From positions 62,001-126,000 of the forward strand of contig JAPLPQ010000017.1 in NCBI GenBank assembly GCA_026400105.1: a stretch of DNA of 64,000 nucleotides, given 5' to 3'. Source of the stretch: Burkholderiales bacterium. GTDB lineage: Bacteria; Pseudomonadota; Gammaproteobacteria; Burkholderiales; Burkholderiaceae_C. Below the pieces are notes generated by a model. It ran no database searches. It was not told the origin of the DNA and worked only from the letters and a program-made list of their open reading frames with translations. A program made the position numbers and the translations under genes. Positions 43,204-54,390 of the stretch are shown here, piece after piece (within the stretch, counting starts at the first letter, position 1; every line of letters begins with the position of its first letter).

Positions 43204-43740
43204 ATGCTCGTTCAAAAGATCCACCATGTCGCCTACCGCTGCAAGGATGCCAAGACCACCGTCGACTGGTACGAAAAGCACCTCGACATGAAGCTGGTGC
43301 TGGCGATCGCCGAAAACGAAGTGCCTTCGACCAAGGCACCGGACCCGTACATGCACATCTTCCTGGATGCGGGCGACGGCAACATCCTGGCCTTCTTCGA
43401 GCTGCCGGCACAACAGCCGATGGGCCGCGACGAGAACACCCCGGCCTGGGTCCAGCATCTGGCGCTCAAGGTCGCTTCCTACGACGACCTGATCAACGCC
43501 AAGGCCAGGCTCGAGGCCGAAGGCATCGAGGTAGTGGGCCCGACCGACCACACCATCTTCAAGTCGATCTACTTCTTCGACCCCAACGGCCACCGGCTGG
43601 AACTGGCCTGGGACTGCGGCACGCCCAAGATGATGCAGATGCTCGACCAGGTGAAATGGGACATGGTCAACGAGTGGGACCAGACCAAGCAGGCGCCCAA
43701 GCACGCGGCCTGGATGCATGATGGCAGCATGTCCGTCTGA
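43204..43740 (+). CDS. VOC-superfamily (glyoxalase/dioxygenase-like) protein
   Basis: 178 aa with two beta-alpha-beta-beta-beta modules. Metal-ligand candidates are the His in KIHHVAYRC (about 7-8), the His in VQHLALKV (about 87) and the Glu in GHRLELAWD (about 138). VOC enzymes include glyoxalase I, extradiol dioxygenases and isomerases. Between a carboxylate-binding protein and fumarylacetoacetase it may isomerise or cleave a ring-cleavage product, but the reaction cannot be named. GAGGAAACCCC gives a good ribosome site. Confidence 0.8.
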   Translation: MLVQKIHHVAYRCKDAKTTVDWYEKHLDMKLVLAIAENEVPSTKAPDPYMHIFLDAGDGNILAFFELPAQQPMGRDENTPAWVQHLALKVASYDDLINAKARLEAEGIEVVGPTDHTIFKSIYFFDPNGHRLELAWDCGTPKMMQMLDQVKWDMVNEWDQTKQAPKHAAWMHDGSMSV

Positions 43741-43769
43741 TCGCTGTTTCTGACCTTATTCCAACACTC

Positions 43770-45101
43770 ATGAGCCTGCTCAATCACACTCACGATCCCG
43801 CCGCCCGCAGCTGGCTGGCGTCGGCCAACCAGGCCGGCAGCGATTTCCCGATCCAGAACCTGCCGTTCTGCGTCTTCCGGCGCCGGGGTTCCGGCGAAGC
43901 CTTCCGTGGTGGCGTCGCCATCGGTGACCAGGTCATCGACCTGGCGCTGCTCGGTGCGACCGCTGCGCTGCAAGGGCTGGCGGCCGATGCCGCGCTGGCC
44001 GGCGCCGCATCGAGCCTGAATCCGCTGATGGCGCTGGGGCCGGCGGCCTGGCAGGCGCTGCGCCACGGCCTGTTCGATCTGCTCAAGGCCGACGCGGCAG
44101 ATACGGCCGGCGCGGCGGTGGACGCCCTGCGTGGCTGCCTGCTGGCGCAGTCCGAGGTGGAATACACCTTGCCAGCGCAGATCGGCGACTACACCGACTT
44201 CTACACCTCGGTGCACCACGCGACCAATATCGGCAAGCTGTTCCGTCCAGACAACCCGCTGCTGCCCAACTACAAGTGGGTGCCGATCGGCTACCACGGC
44301 CGGGCGTCGAGCATCGGCATCTCGGGCCAGGCCTTCCCGCGCCCGAAGGGCCAGCTCAAGGCGCCCGATGCCGAAGCCCCGGTGCTGGCGCCCAGCAAGC
44401 GCATGGACATCGAGCTCGAGCTTGGCATCTTCATCGGCCAGGGCAACGAGCAGGGTGCACCGATCGGCATCGAGGATGCGGAAGACCATGTGTTCGGCAT
44501 CTGCCTGCTGAACGACTGGTCGGCGCGCGACATCCAGGCCTGGGAATACCAGCCGCTTGGCCCCTTCCTGTCGAAGAACTTTGCGTCAACCATTTCGCCC
44601 TGGATCGTGACGCTGGAGGCGCTGGCGCCGTACCGGGTGCCTTTCACAAGGCCCGAGGGCGACCCGCAACCGCTGCCCTATCTGGACAGCGCCGCGAATC
44701 GTCAGGGCGGTTCGTTCGACATCCAGCTGCAGGTCGGGCTGCTGACCGACCAGATGCGCGCCGCCGGCCAGTCCGACGCGCAGATCTGCCGTACCAGCTA
44801 CCGCCATGCCTACTGGACCGTGGCGCAGATGGTGACGCATCACACCGTCAACGGCTGCAACCTGCAGCCGGGCGACCTGTTCGGCAGCGGCACCCTGTCC
44901 GGGCCGACGCTGGACCAGGCCGGTGCCCTGATCGAGCTGACCAGCGGTGGCAAGAACCCGATCGCGCTGCCCAATGGCGAGAGCCGCACCTTCCTCGAGG
45001 ATGGCGACGCGGTGGTGCTGCGCGGCTGGTGCGAGCAGGCGGGTGCTGCACGCATCGGCTTTGGCGAGTGCTGGGGTCAGGTGCTGCCGGCACGGGCTTG
45101 A
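43770..45101 (+). CDS. fahA: Fumarylacetoacetase
   Basis: 443 aa, full length. The N-terminal SH3-like domain (about 1-125) has NLPFCVFRR. The catalytic domain has DYTDFYTSVHHATNIGKLFRP (catalytic His and metal Asp, about 142-162), PIGYHGRASSI, the metal-binding ELELGIFIGQGN (about 212) and LLNDWSARDIQAWEYQPLGPF. It hydrolyses fumarylacetoacetate to fumarate and acetoacetate, the last step of tyrosine/homogentisate degradation. Homogentisate dioxygenase and maleylacetoacetate isomerase genes are not in the window. It is divergent from the LysR regulator with the Bug and VOC genes in between. Confidence 0.95.
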   Translation: MSLLNHTHDPAARSWLASANQAGSDFPIQNLPFCVFRRRGSGEAFRGGVAIGDQVIDLALLGATAALQGLAADAALAGAASSLNPLMALGPAAWQALRHGLFDLLKADAADTAGAAVDALRGCLLAQSEVEYTLPAQIGDYTDFYTSVHHATNIGKLFRPDNPLLPNYKWVPIGYHGRASSIGISGQAFPRPKGQLKAPDAEAPVLAPSKRMDIELELGIFIGQGNEQGAPIGIEDAEDHVFGICLLNDWSARDIQAWEYQPLGPFLSKNFASTISPWIVTLEALAPYRVPFTRPEGDPQPLPYLDSAANRQGGSFDIQLQVGLLTDQMRAAGQSDAQICRTSYRHAYWTVAQMVTHHTVNGCNLQPGDLFGSGTLSGPTLDQAGALIELTSGGKNPIALPNGESRTFLEDGDAVVLRGWCEQAGAARIGFGECWGQVLPARA

Positions 45102-45189
45102 TCAGCTCGGGGGCGGCTGGCGGGTGAAAGGGCGGACAGGGCGACGGGCGGCAACGCGGCTGTCGCAGCGCGGGGCTAATATCGCGCCC

Positions 45190-46521
45190 ATGTCCGACCT
45201 CCACCGCCCCGACATCCCGCCCTCCTCCACCGCCACCCAGCAGGCCGCGAGCACCGGCCCGCTGAAGCCCGGCGTGCGCAAGCGCGAAGCCTGGGCCTGG
45301 GCCATGTACGACTTCGCCAACTCGGGCTACACCACGGTCGTGATCACCGCGGTGTTCAACGCCTATTTCGTCTCGGTGGTGGCGGGCGGTGCGCCCTGGG
45401 CCACCTTGGCCTGGACCGCCGCGCTGTCGCTGTCCTACGCGCTGATCCTGCTGAGCGCGCCGCTGCTGGGCGCCTGGGCCGACACCCATGCGGCCAAGAA
45501 GCGGCTGCTGGCCTGGACCACGCTGGGCTGCGTGCTCGGCACTGTCGGGCTGGCGCTGGCCGGTCCGGGGGCGGTCGCGCTGGCGCTGGCCTTTGTCGTG
45601 CTGTCGAATTTCTGCTTTGGCAGCGGCGAGAACCTGATCGCCGCCTTCCTGCCCGAGCTCGCCGAGCCCGACCGCCTGGGTCAGGTCTCGGGCTGGGGCT
45701 GGGGACTGGGCTATGTCGGCGGATTGCTGAGCCTGGGCGCCTGCCTGGGTTACATCACCTGGGCCCAGGCCAACGGCCAGGGCGCCGCGCATTTCGTGCC
45801 AGTCTCGATGCTGATCACGGCCGCCCTGTTTGCGCTGGCGTCACTGCCGACCTTCCTGCTGCTGCGCGAGCGCGCGACGCCGCAGCCCAGGAACACTGAA
45901 TCGGCCTGGAGCCGGGTACTGGCCACGCTGCGCCAGGCCGGCCGCTACCGCGACATGCGCCGCTTCATGCTCTGCATCGTGTTCTACCAGGCCGGCATCC
46001 AGGCCGTGATCGCGCTGGCGGCGATCTATGCCGAGCAGGCGATGGGTTTTTCGACCGCCGACACGATCCAGCTGATCTTCCTGGTCAACATCACGGCCGC
46101 GCTCGGCGCGCTGGCCTTCGGGCGCTGGCAGGACCGGATCGGCCATGTGCGCGCGATCGCGCTGACGCTGCTGGGCTGGATCGTCATGGTGCTGCTGGCC
46201 TGGTCGGCGCAGGGGCCGACGCCGTTCTGGATCGCGGCCAATATCGCCGGCCTGTGCCTGGGCGCGAGCCAGTCGGCCGCGCGCGCGCTGGTCGGCTATC
46301 TGGCACCCGAGAGCCGGCATGGCGAGTTCTTCGGCCTCTGGGGGCTGGCGGTCAAGCTGTCTTCGATCCTCGGGCCGCTGACCTATGGCGCGGTGACCTG
46401 GCTCAGCGGCGGCGACCATCGGCTGGCGATCCTGGCGACCGGCAGCTATTTTCTCATCGGACTGGCGCTGCTGGCGGGCGTCAATGCCGAACGCGGCCGG
46501 CGCGCGGCGCTGGGGGGCTGA
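45190..46521 (+). CDS. MFS transporter of the UMF1/Atg22-like group
   Basis: 443 aa, twelve predicted membrane helices. The family N-terminus is AWAMYDFANSGYTTVVITAVFNAYF (about 35-60). Further features are GAWADTHAAKKRLL (loop 2-3), NLIAAFLPELAEPDRLGQVSGWGWGLGYVGG and the C-terminal APESRHGEFFGLWGLAVKLSS. The UMF1-type group is related to the yeast vacuolar amino acid effluxer Atg22; the bacterial substrate is unknown. The last codons and stop lie in a 34-bp sequence repeated 1778 bp downstream at the far side of a hipBA module. Confidence 0.88.
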   Translation: MSDLHRPDIPPSSTATQQAASTGPLKPGVRKREAWAWAMYDFANSGYTTVVITAVFNAYFVSVVAGGAPWATLAWTAALSLSYALILLSAPLLGAWADTHAAKKRLLAWTTLGCVLGTVGLALAGPGAVALALAFVVLSNFCFGSGENLIAAFLPELAEPDRLGQVSGWGWGLGYVGGLLSLGACLGYITWAQANGQGAAHFVPVSMLITAALFALASLPTFLLLRERATPQPRNTESAWSRVLATLRQAGRYRDMRRFMLCIVFYQAGIQAVIALAAIYAEQAMGFSTADTIQLIFLVNITAALGALAFGRWQDRIGHVRAIALTLLGWIVMVLLAWSAQGPTPFWIAANIAGLCLGASQSAARALVGYLAPESRHGEFFGLWGLAVKLSSILGPLTYGAVTWLSGGDHRLAILATGSYFLIGLALLAGVNAERGRRAALGG

Positions 46522-46528
46522 GGCTCAG
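46495..46528. repeat. 34-bp direct repeat, left copy (MFS gene 3' end)
   Basis: Begins GGCCGGCGCGCGGCG and ends GGCTGAGGCTCAG. Identical over 34 bases to 48273-48306. It contains the last eight codons and stop of the MFS gene. A short inverted repeat CTGCCA-N5-TGGCAG follows at 46531-46547. Confidence 0.95.
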
Positions 46529-46565
46529 ACCTGCCACCTGCTGGCAGCCATGTGGAAGCGCCGGG

Positions 46566-47906
46566 TCATTCCGCTGGCATCTGCGCCAAGGCCTGGGCCG
46601 AGCTTTCGAGGCCATTGAGGATGGCGTCTGCCACCTGGCTCGGGAAATCAGCGGGCAGTTCCAAGCGCACCGAATCGATGACCGATGGAGTGCGTTCCAG
46701 CAGTTGCCGAATGGCGGGCTCGGCTCCCCGCGCGTAGCCGTGGCGATAGGCCATGCGGTTGAAGTGGCGACGCTGGATGCTCTTGAGCTGGTAATGGCGG
46801 TTCTTGCCCTCCACTGCCATGGCCAGCTTCACCTTCTGCGCCTCCCATTTGCCGTTTCCCCGTCCAATGACAGGCCAGGCTGACAACACGTCATAGACAG
46901 GGGTCAGATGAAAGCGCCCCTTGGCCAGCAGGCGCAGGCTGAAGTTCTTCGCGTGGCCGTCGGTGGCGGCCAGCATCCAGAACAGGATCTGTGTGATCAG
47001 CAGGGTGTCGCGGTCCTGCTCGGGCTGGGTGCTTTGCTGGAGGATGTGCGCCAGGTCGCCAAAGCCCGGACCGCCATCGGCTTCGTATTTCTGGTTCGGC
47101 GAGCAGCCCAGCGCCTGGCAGAAATCCTCCTGTGGCAGACGGAGCCACCAGTTGCCGGATTTGTGCAGCTGCCGGTCGAAGCGCTCGACCACCAGGACGC
47201 GCTGGTCCTCGAACTGCGCCATCTCGGCTGACGCAACCGGCAAGCCATAGGCCTTGAGTATCCTGAGGCAAAGCCACTCGTTCTCGACCGAGGTCGAGAG
47301 GTTGACGCGGCTGTTGCCCACCAGCCCCAGCGGCAGCTTGAAAATGTGGGTCGTCGGCGTCGTGCCGTGCGGCAGCTGCCATTGCCCCGTATGCCAGAGC
47401 AGGGCCGATTTTTCCTGCGCGCCGGCCAGGGAGATGCGGAACTCGTCGTCCTCTGCTGGCTGACCCATGGCCGGCGCAGAAACCGCATGCCGCAGGTGGC
47501 GTGCCACGCCAGCTTCGTTCAGCGCTGTGCCATCGATGCGGTCGTATCCCTGCGGCGCTGCGTCAGGTGGCAGCAACTGCACGGCACCGACGCAGTCGCG
47601 CCCCACGGCCATGAGCAAATCGAAGGCGTCGGTGGACGCTGCCTTGAACTTGGCAGCCATGCGCTGGCGGATGGCCTCGCTGTCCGGCAGCAGGTTGCGG
47701 AAGAAGTGATCGACGGCATCGCCCTTGAGCGCAAGCCCTCCGACGCTGAAAGGCAGTGACAGGGACAGCGGGCGGCCGAGCGGTGACTGCTTCCAGGCCT
47801 CGTCGTACTGCAGCTCCATCAGTCCGCGCGCCGGCATGGCCCAGGTGGCGACATGCTGTCCGTTGGACCAGACCTCCAGCGTCCGGCCATGTGATCGGCG
47901 CCCCAT
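46566..47906 (-). CDS. hipA: HipA-family toxin kinase (HipBA module 3)
   Basis: 446 aa HipA of canonical layout: MELQYDEAWKQSPLGRPLSLSLPF (about 30-53), FFRNLLPDSEAIR (about 68-80), FDLLMAVGRDCVGAVQL, FRISLAGAQEKSALLW (P-loop-like, about 155-170), THIFKLPLG, ENEWLCLRILKAYGLPVA, VLVVERFDRQ, the catalytic MLAATDGHAKNFSLRL (about 308-323) and TPVYDVLSA (Mg-binding). It is only modestly similar to the other two HipA proteins in the window. It starts 3 bp after the hipB stop. The module lies between 34-bp direct repeats. Confidence 0.92.
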   Translation of the reverse strand: MGRRSHGRTLEVWSNGQHVATWAMPARGLMELQYDEAWKQSPLGRPLSLSLPFSVGGLALKGDAVDHFFRNLLPDSEAIRQRMAAKFKAASTDAFDLLMAVGRDCVGAVQLLPPDAAPQGYDRIDGTALNEAGVARHLRHAVSAPAMGQPAEDDEFRISLAGAQEKSALLWHTGQWQLPHGTTPTTHIFKLPLGLVGNSRVNLSTSVENEWLCLRILKAYGLPVASAEMAQFEDQRVLVVERFDRQLHKSGNWWLRLPQEDFCQALGCSPNQKYEADGGPGFGDLAHILQQSTQPEQDRDTLLITQILFWMLAATDGHAKNFSLRLLAKGRFHLTPVYDVLSAWPVIGRGNGKWEAQKVKLAMAVEGKNRHYQLKSIQRRHFNRMAYRHGYARGAEPAIRQLLERTPSVIDSVRLELPADFPSQVADAILNGLESSAQALAQMPAE

Positions 47907-47909
47907 GAC

Positions 47910-48164
47910 TTACCACTCGGCCTCGGTGGAGCCCGCATCCTGGGCGCTGTCATGGGTCTGCACGAGCAGCTCCAGGCCGAGCACGCTCGTCAGCTGCAGG
48001 AGTTGCTGCGCCGTGATGGTCTGCGGCTGTTGTTCCAGCTGCGAGATGCGGGCCTGGCTGAGCCCGAGCCGGGCGGCCAGTTCGGCCTGGCTCAGACCCT
48101 GCTGCTTGCGCGCCGACAGCAGCAATTGTCCAAGCTGGAGCGTGGTGCGGATGTGATGTTGCAC
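47910..48164 (-). CDS. hipB: HipB-type antitoxin/repressor (HipBA module 3)
   Basis: 84 aa Xre-type HTH protein from a GTG start. The HTH covers about 13-62: LLLSARKQQGLSQAELAARL, then GLSQARISQLE. The C-terminal tail (THDSAQDAGSTEAEW) is acidic. It represses its own operon and blocks HipA. Inverted repeats over the promoter are listed separately. Confidence 0.92.
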   Translation of the reverse strand: MQHHIRTTLQLGQLLLSARKQQGLSQAELAARLGLSQARISQLEQQPQTITAQQLLQLTSVLGLELLVQTHDSAQDAGSTEAEW

Positions 48165-48186
48165 GGGATGATTTCTATTAGCTTCA

Positions 48187-48234
48187 CTTATAAGATGATT
48201 TTATAATCATTGCTTATAAAAATGCAATATAAGC
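48187..48234 (-). promoter_or_regulatory. hipB3 promoter and operators
   Basis: On the minus strand TTGCAT (48227-48222) and TATAAA (48205-48200) form a promoter with a 16-bp spacer. Three symmetric elements overlap it: GCTTAT-N11-ATAAGC (48212-48234), ATGATT-TTAT-AATCAT (48195-48210) and CTTATAAG (48187-48194). The layout fits autorepression by HipB. Confidence 0.65.
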
Positions 48235-48272
48235 ATCATTCATACAGTTTCAGACGACTGGATGGTTTTCGT

Positions 48273-48306
48273 GGCCGGCGCGCGGCGCTGGGGGGCTGAG
48301 GCTCAG
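48273..48306. repeat. 34-bp direct repeat, right copy
   Basis: Identical over 34 bases to 46495-46528. Here it is not coding for the MFS protein and ends 5 bp before the stop codon of the convergent ACP-FAAL gene. The two copies bracket the hipBA module, so 1778 bp (module plus one copy) looks inserted. Confidence 0.95.
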
Positions 48307-48311
48307 GCCGG

Positions 48312-51134
<2,823 letters not shown>

Positions 51135-51233
51135 TTCGCTTGCTAGCGTTTATAGTGCATGACATATCATGAAGGCGGGACGGGTCCGGGTCAAATCCGT
51201 CCGGACGGCAGGACACCGCCGGGGAGGACGAAC

Positions 51234-52865
51234 ATGAGCGGCTCTCTGACAGGCGCGGCGCTGCTGCGCGACGCGATGCTCAACCGCGGCACGGCGTTTT
51301 CCGAGGCCGAGCGCGACGCGCTGGGCTTGCGCGGGCTGCTGCCGCCGGCGGTCGAGACGCCCGAGCGCCAGGTCGCGCGCGTGATCGACAACCTGAGGCG
51401 ACAAGCCAGCGACCTCGACCGCTACTGCTACCTGATGGCCTTGCGCGAGCGCAGCGAGCTGCTGTTCCAGCGCACCCTGCTCGATCACCTGGCCGAGCTG
51501 CTGCCGCTGGTCTACACGCCGACGGTGGGCCAGGCCTGCCAGCAGTTCGGGCGCATCTTCCAGGCGCCGCGCGGGCTCTACGTCAGCGCGAACGACCGGG
51601 GCCGCGTGCGAGAACTGCTGCGCCGTTGGCCGACCGGGCCGGTGCGCGCCATTGTCGTCACCGACGGCTCGCGCATCCTCGGGCTGGGCGACCTCGGCGC
51701 CAACGGCATGGGAATTCCGATCGGCAAGCTCGACCTCTACAGCGCCTGCGGCGGCATCGCGCCCGGCTCCTGCCTGCCGGTGATGCTCGACGTCGGTACC
51801 GACAACGCGGCGCTGCGCGACGACCCCTTCTACCTCGGGCTGCGCCAGCCCCGGTTGCAGGGCGATGACTACGATGCGCTGCTGGAGGAGTTCGTCAGCG
51901 CGGTGCAGGAATGCTTTCCGGGCGCGCTGCTGCAGTTCGAGGACTTCTCGAACCGCAACGCCTTCGCGCTGCTCGCGCGCTACCGCGAGCGGCTCTGCTG
52001 CTTCAACGACGACATCCAGGGCACTGGCGCGATGGGGCTGGCGGCGGTCAATTCGGCGTTGCGCATCACGGGCGGCAGGCTGACCGGGCAGCGGCTGCTG
52101 TTCGCTGGCGCCGGCGAGGCCGCCTTGGGCATCGCGACCATGGTCAAGGCCGCGATGGTCGCCCTGGGCCTGAGCCCGGCACAGGCGCGCGAGCGCTGCT
52201 GGCTGCTCGACACCCAGGGCCTGCTGGTCACCGGCCGCGCCGGACTGCCCGCGCACAAGCAGCCGCACGCGCAGCAGCACGAGCCGTTGGCCGGCTTGCT
52301 GGAGGCCGTCACGGCGCTGCGACCGACGATCCTGGTCGGTGCCTCGGGCGTGGGCCAGCTGTTCAGCCAGCCAGTCCTGACTGCGCTCGCCAGCCACTGC
52401 GAGCGCCCCGTGGTGTTCGCGCTGTCGAACCCGACCGCCAAGGCCGAGTGCAGCGCGCAGCAGGCCTATGAATGGACCGGAGGGCGCGCGATCTTCGCGG
52501 CCGGCAGCCCCTTCGCGCCAGTCGAGTTCGCCGGCCGGACCCTGGTGCCGGGTCAGGCCAACAACGCCTACATCTTCCCCGGTGTTGGGCTTGGCCTGCT
52601 CGCGAGCGGCGCGACGCGCGTGAGCGATGCCATGTTCTTCGCGGCTGCCGACGCCCTCGTCGCCCAGGTGTCCGACGCCGATCTGGCCAGCGGGCGCATC
52701 TTCCCTGACCAGGACCGGCTGCGCGAGGTCGCGACCGCAGTCGCCGTGGCGGTCGCAGAAGTCGCCTGGAACACGGGCCTGGCCACCCGGCCCCGACCGG
52801 CCGATCCCGAGATGGCGATCCTGGCCTCGATGTACCGGCCCGGCTATTCCGCCTGCACAGCCTGA
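51234..52865 (+). CDS. NAD-type malic enzyme
   Basis: 543 aa, the size of the SfcA/MaeA class. Signatures: LLPLVYTPTVGQACQQFG (about 92-109), VVTDGSRILGLGDLGANGMGIPIGKLDLYSACGGI (Lys catalytic, in sequence), LQFEDFSNRNAFALL, FNDDIQGTGAMGLAAVNSAL and the Rossmann GAGEAALGIA. It oxidatively decarboxylates malate to pyruvate. GGGGAGG precedes the ATG at 51234. Its 3' end overlaps the convergent MocR gene by 22 bp. Confidence 0.95.
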   Translation: MSGSLTGAALLRDAMLNRGTAFSEAERDALGLRGLLPPAVETPERQVARVIDNLRRQASDLDRYCYLMALRERSELLFQRTLLDHLAELLPLVYTPTVGQACQQFGRIFQAPRGLYVSANDRGRVRELLRRWPTGPVRAIVVTDGSRILGLGDLGANGMGIPIGKLDLYSACGGIAPGSCLPVMLDVGTDNAALRDDPFYLGLRQPRLQGDDYDALLEEFVSAVQECFPGALLQFEDFSNRNAFALLARYRERLCCFNDDIQGTGAMGLAAVNSALRITGGRLTGQRLLFAGAGEAALGIATMVKAAMVALGLSPAQARERCWLLDTQGLLVTGRAGLPAHKQPHAQQHEPLAGLLEAVTALRPTILVGASGVGQLFSQPVLTALASHCERPVVFALSNPTAKAECSAQQAYEWTGGRAIFAAGSPFAPVEFAGRTLVPGQANNAYIFPGVGLGLLASGATRVSDAMFFAAADALVAQVSDADLASGRIFPDQDRLREVATAVAVAVAEVAWNTGLATRPRPADPEMAILASMYRPGYSACTA

Positions 52866-54298
52866 CGCCGCAGCAGCCATTGGCGGCCTTCCTCGGCCAG
52901 GCCAGCCGCCAGCCGGCCGATCACGGGCAATGCCGCCGCCAGCCGGGTCGGGTCCGGATGACCATAGTTCAGCCGCAGGTGGTGGCTGAACCGCTGGTCG
53001 GCAGAGAACAGGTGGCCCGGGGCCACGCTGATGCCTTGCTCCAGCGCCAGCTGCTGCAGGCGCAGGGCATCGACCGCGGGCGGCAGCTCGGCCCAGAGAA
53101 AGTAGCCCCCCTCGGGCCGCGTCACCCGGGTTCCGGGCGGGAAATGCTCGGCGATCAGTTGCAAGGCCAGGGCCTGCCGCGCGGCCAGCGTCTGCCGCAT
53201 CTGGCGCAGATGGCGGTCGAAGCCACCGCCCTGCAGGAAATTCGCCAGCGCCAATTGCGAAGGAATCGCGGTCGACAGGGTGCTCATCAGCTTCAGGCGC
53301 TGCACCTGGGGCGCGAAGCGGCCGGCTGCCACCCAGCCCACGCGGTAGCCGGGCGCCAGGTTCTTCGAGAACGAACTGCAATGCATGACCCAGCCCTGGC
53401 GGTCGTAGGCCTTGGCCGGCAAGGGCCGCTGCAGACCGAAGTAGAGCTCGCCATAGACATCGTCCTCGATCAGCGGCACCCGATGCTGCGCCAGCAGTTC
53501 CACCAGTGCCTGCCGGTTCTGCTGCGGCATCAGACTGCCGAGCGGGTTCTGGAAGCTCGGCATGAACCAGCAGGCCTTGACCGGATGACGCTGCAGCACC
53601 TCGGCCAGCGAGTCCAGCTCGATGCCGTGGCGCGGATGGGTCGCGACTTCGACCGCCCGCAGGTTCAGCCGCTCAAGCGCCTGCAGGGCGGCGTAGAAGG
53701 TCGGCGACTCGACCGCGACCACGTCGCCCGGGCTCGTGACCGCCTGCAGGCACAGGTTCAGCGCCTCCATGGCGCCGTTCGTGATCACCAGTTCCTGCGC
53801 GTCGATGCCCAGGCCCTCGACGCCATAGCGCAGCGTGATCTGGCGCCGCAGCTGCTCGTCACCGATCGTCAGGTATTCGGTCAGCCGCTCGGGCGGCAGG
53901 CGCCGCATGGCCGGGGTCAGGCCGCGCGCGAGCTTTTCGAGCGGGAACAGCAGCGGCGACGGAAAGGCGGAACCGAGCGGCGCCAGCTCGGGGTTGCGAG
54001 TCGAGCCCAGGACCTCGAACACCAGGTCGCTGATCTCGACCACGGCCGACTGCGCGGCGGGCAGCGCGGTGCCCGGCTCGGTGCTCGGCTGGGAGGCATT
54101 GACGTAATAGCCCGAGCGCGCGCGCGCCTGGATCAGACCGCGCGCCTCCAGCAGGTAATAGGCCTCGAACACCGTCGAGGCGCTGATCTGACGGTTGCGC
54201 CGCGCCTGGCGCACCGAGGGCAGGCGGTCGCCCGGACGCAGCACCTGGGCCCGGATCAGGTCGGCGATTTCTTCGGCGTAGCGCTCGTACAGCTTCAT
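52844..54298 (-). CDS. MocR-type GntR/aminotransferase-like transcriptional regulator
   Basis: 484 aa. An N-terminal GntR winged helix (about 3-70, LRPGDRLPSVRQARRNRQISASTV in sequence) is joined to a fold-type I aminotransferase domain (about 100-470). PLP features: ITNGAMEALNLCLQ, ESPTFYAALQAL, LIEDDVYGELYF and the Lys in CSSFSKNLAPGYRVGW (about 310). The effector is probably an amine or amino acid that reacts with PLP. It is divergent from ccoG with an inverted repeat between. Its last codons (GLAEEGRQWLLRR) closely match the C-terminus of the P-type ATPase 3 kb away, also at DNA level. Confidence 0.92.
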   Translation of the reverse strand: MKLYERYAEEIADLIRAQVLRPGDRLPSVRQARRNRQISASTVFEAYYLLEARGLIQARARSGYYVNASQPSTEPGTALPAAQSAVVEISDLVFEVLGSTRNPELAPLGSAFPSPLLFPLEKLARGLTPAMRRLPPERLTEYLTIGDEQLRRQITLRYGVEGLGIDAQELVITNGAMEALNLCLQAVTSPGDVVAVESPTFYAALQALERLNLRAVEVATHPRHGIELDSLAEVLQRHPVKACWFMPSFQNPLGSLMPQQNRQALVELLAQHRVPLIEDDVYGELYFGLQRPLPAKAYDRQGWVMHCSSFSKNLAPGYRVGWVAAGRFAPQVQRLKLMSTLSTAIPSQLALANFLQGGGFDRHLRQMRQTLAARQALALQLIAEHFPPGTRVTRPEGGYFLWAELPPAVDALRLQQLALEQGISVAPGHLFSADQRFSHHLRLNYGHPDPTRLAAALPVIGRLAAGLAEEGRQWLLRRQAVQAE

Positions 54299-54305
54299 GG
54301 CTCAA

Positions 54306-54347
54306 CTGATACGGTAATTTTTCAGGAAACTGGATCTTACCGATCAG
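54306..54347. promoter_or_regulatory. Inverted repeat between mocR-type gene and ccoG
   Basis: CTGATACGGTAA (54306-54317) and TTACCGATCAG (54337-54347) form an inverted repeat, identical apart from one extra base in the left arm. It is placed 8 bp before the MocR start. It probably is the MocR operator and may also affect ccoG. Confidence 0.65.
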
Positions 54348-54390
54348 ATGCCGGGCCGGCACAGTGAGGCTTTTCCCAGCCGTTCGCCCC

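Noticed and set aside
51150-53381. 743-codon minus-strand frame opposite malic enzyme
   Set aside because: Composition typical of antisense frames in high-GC DNA. It spans the real malic enzyme and part of the MocR gene and shows no family motif.
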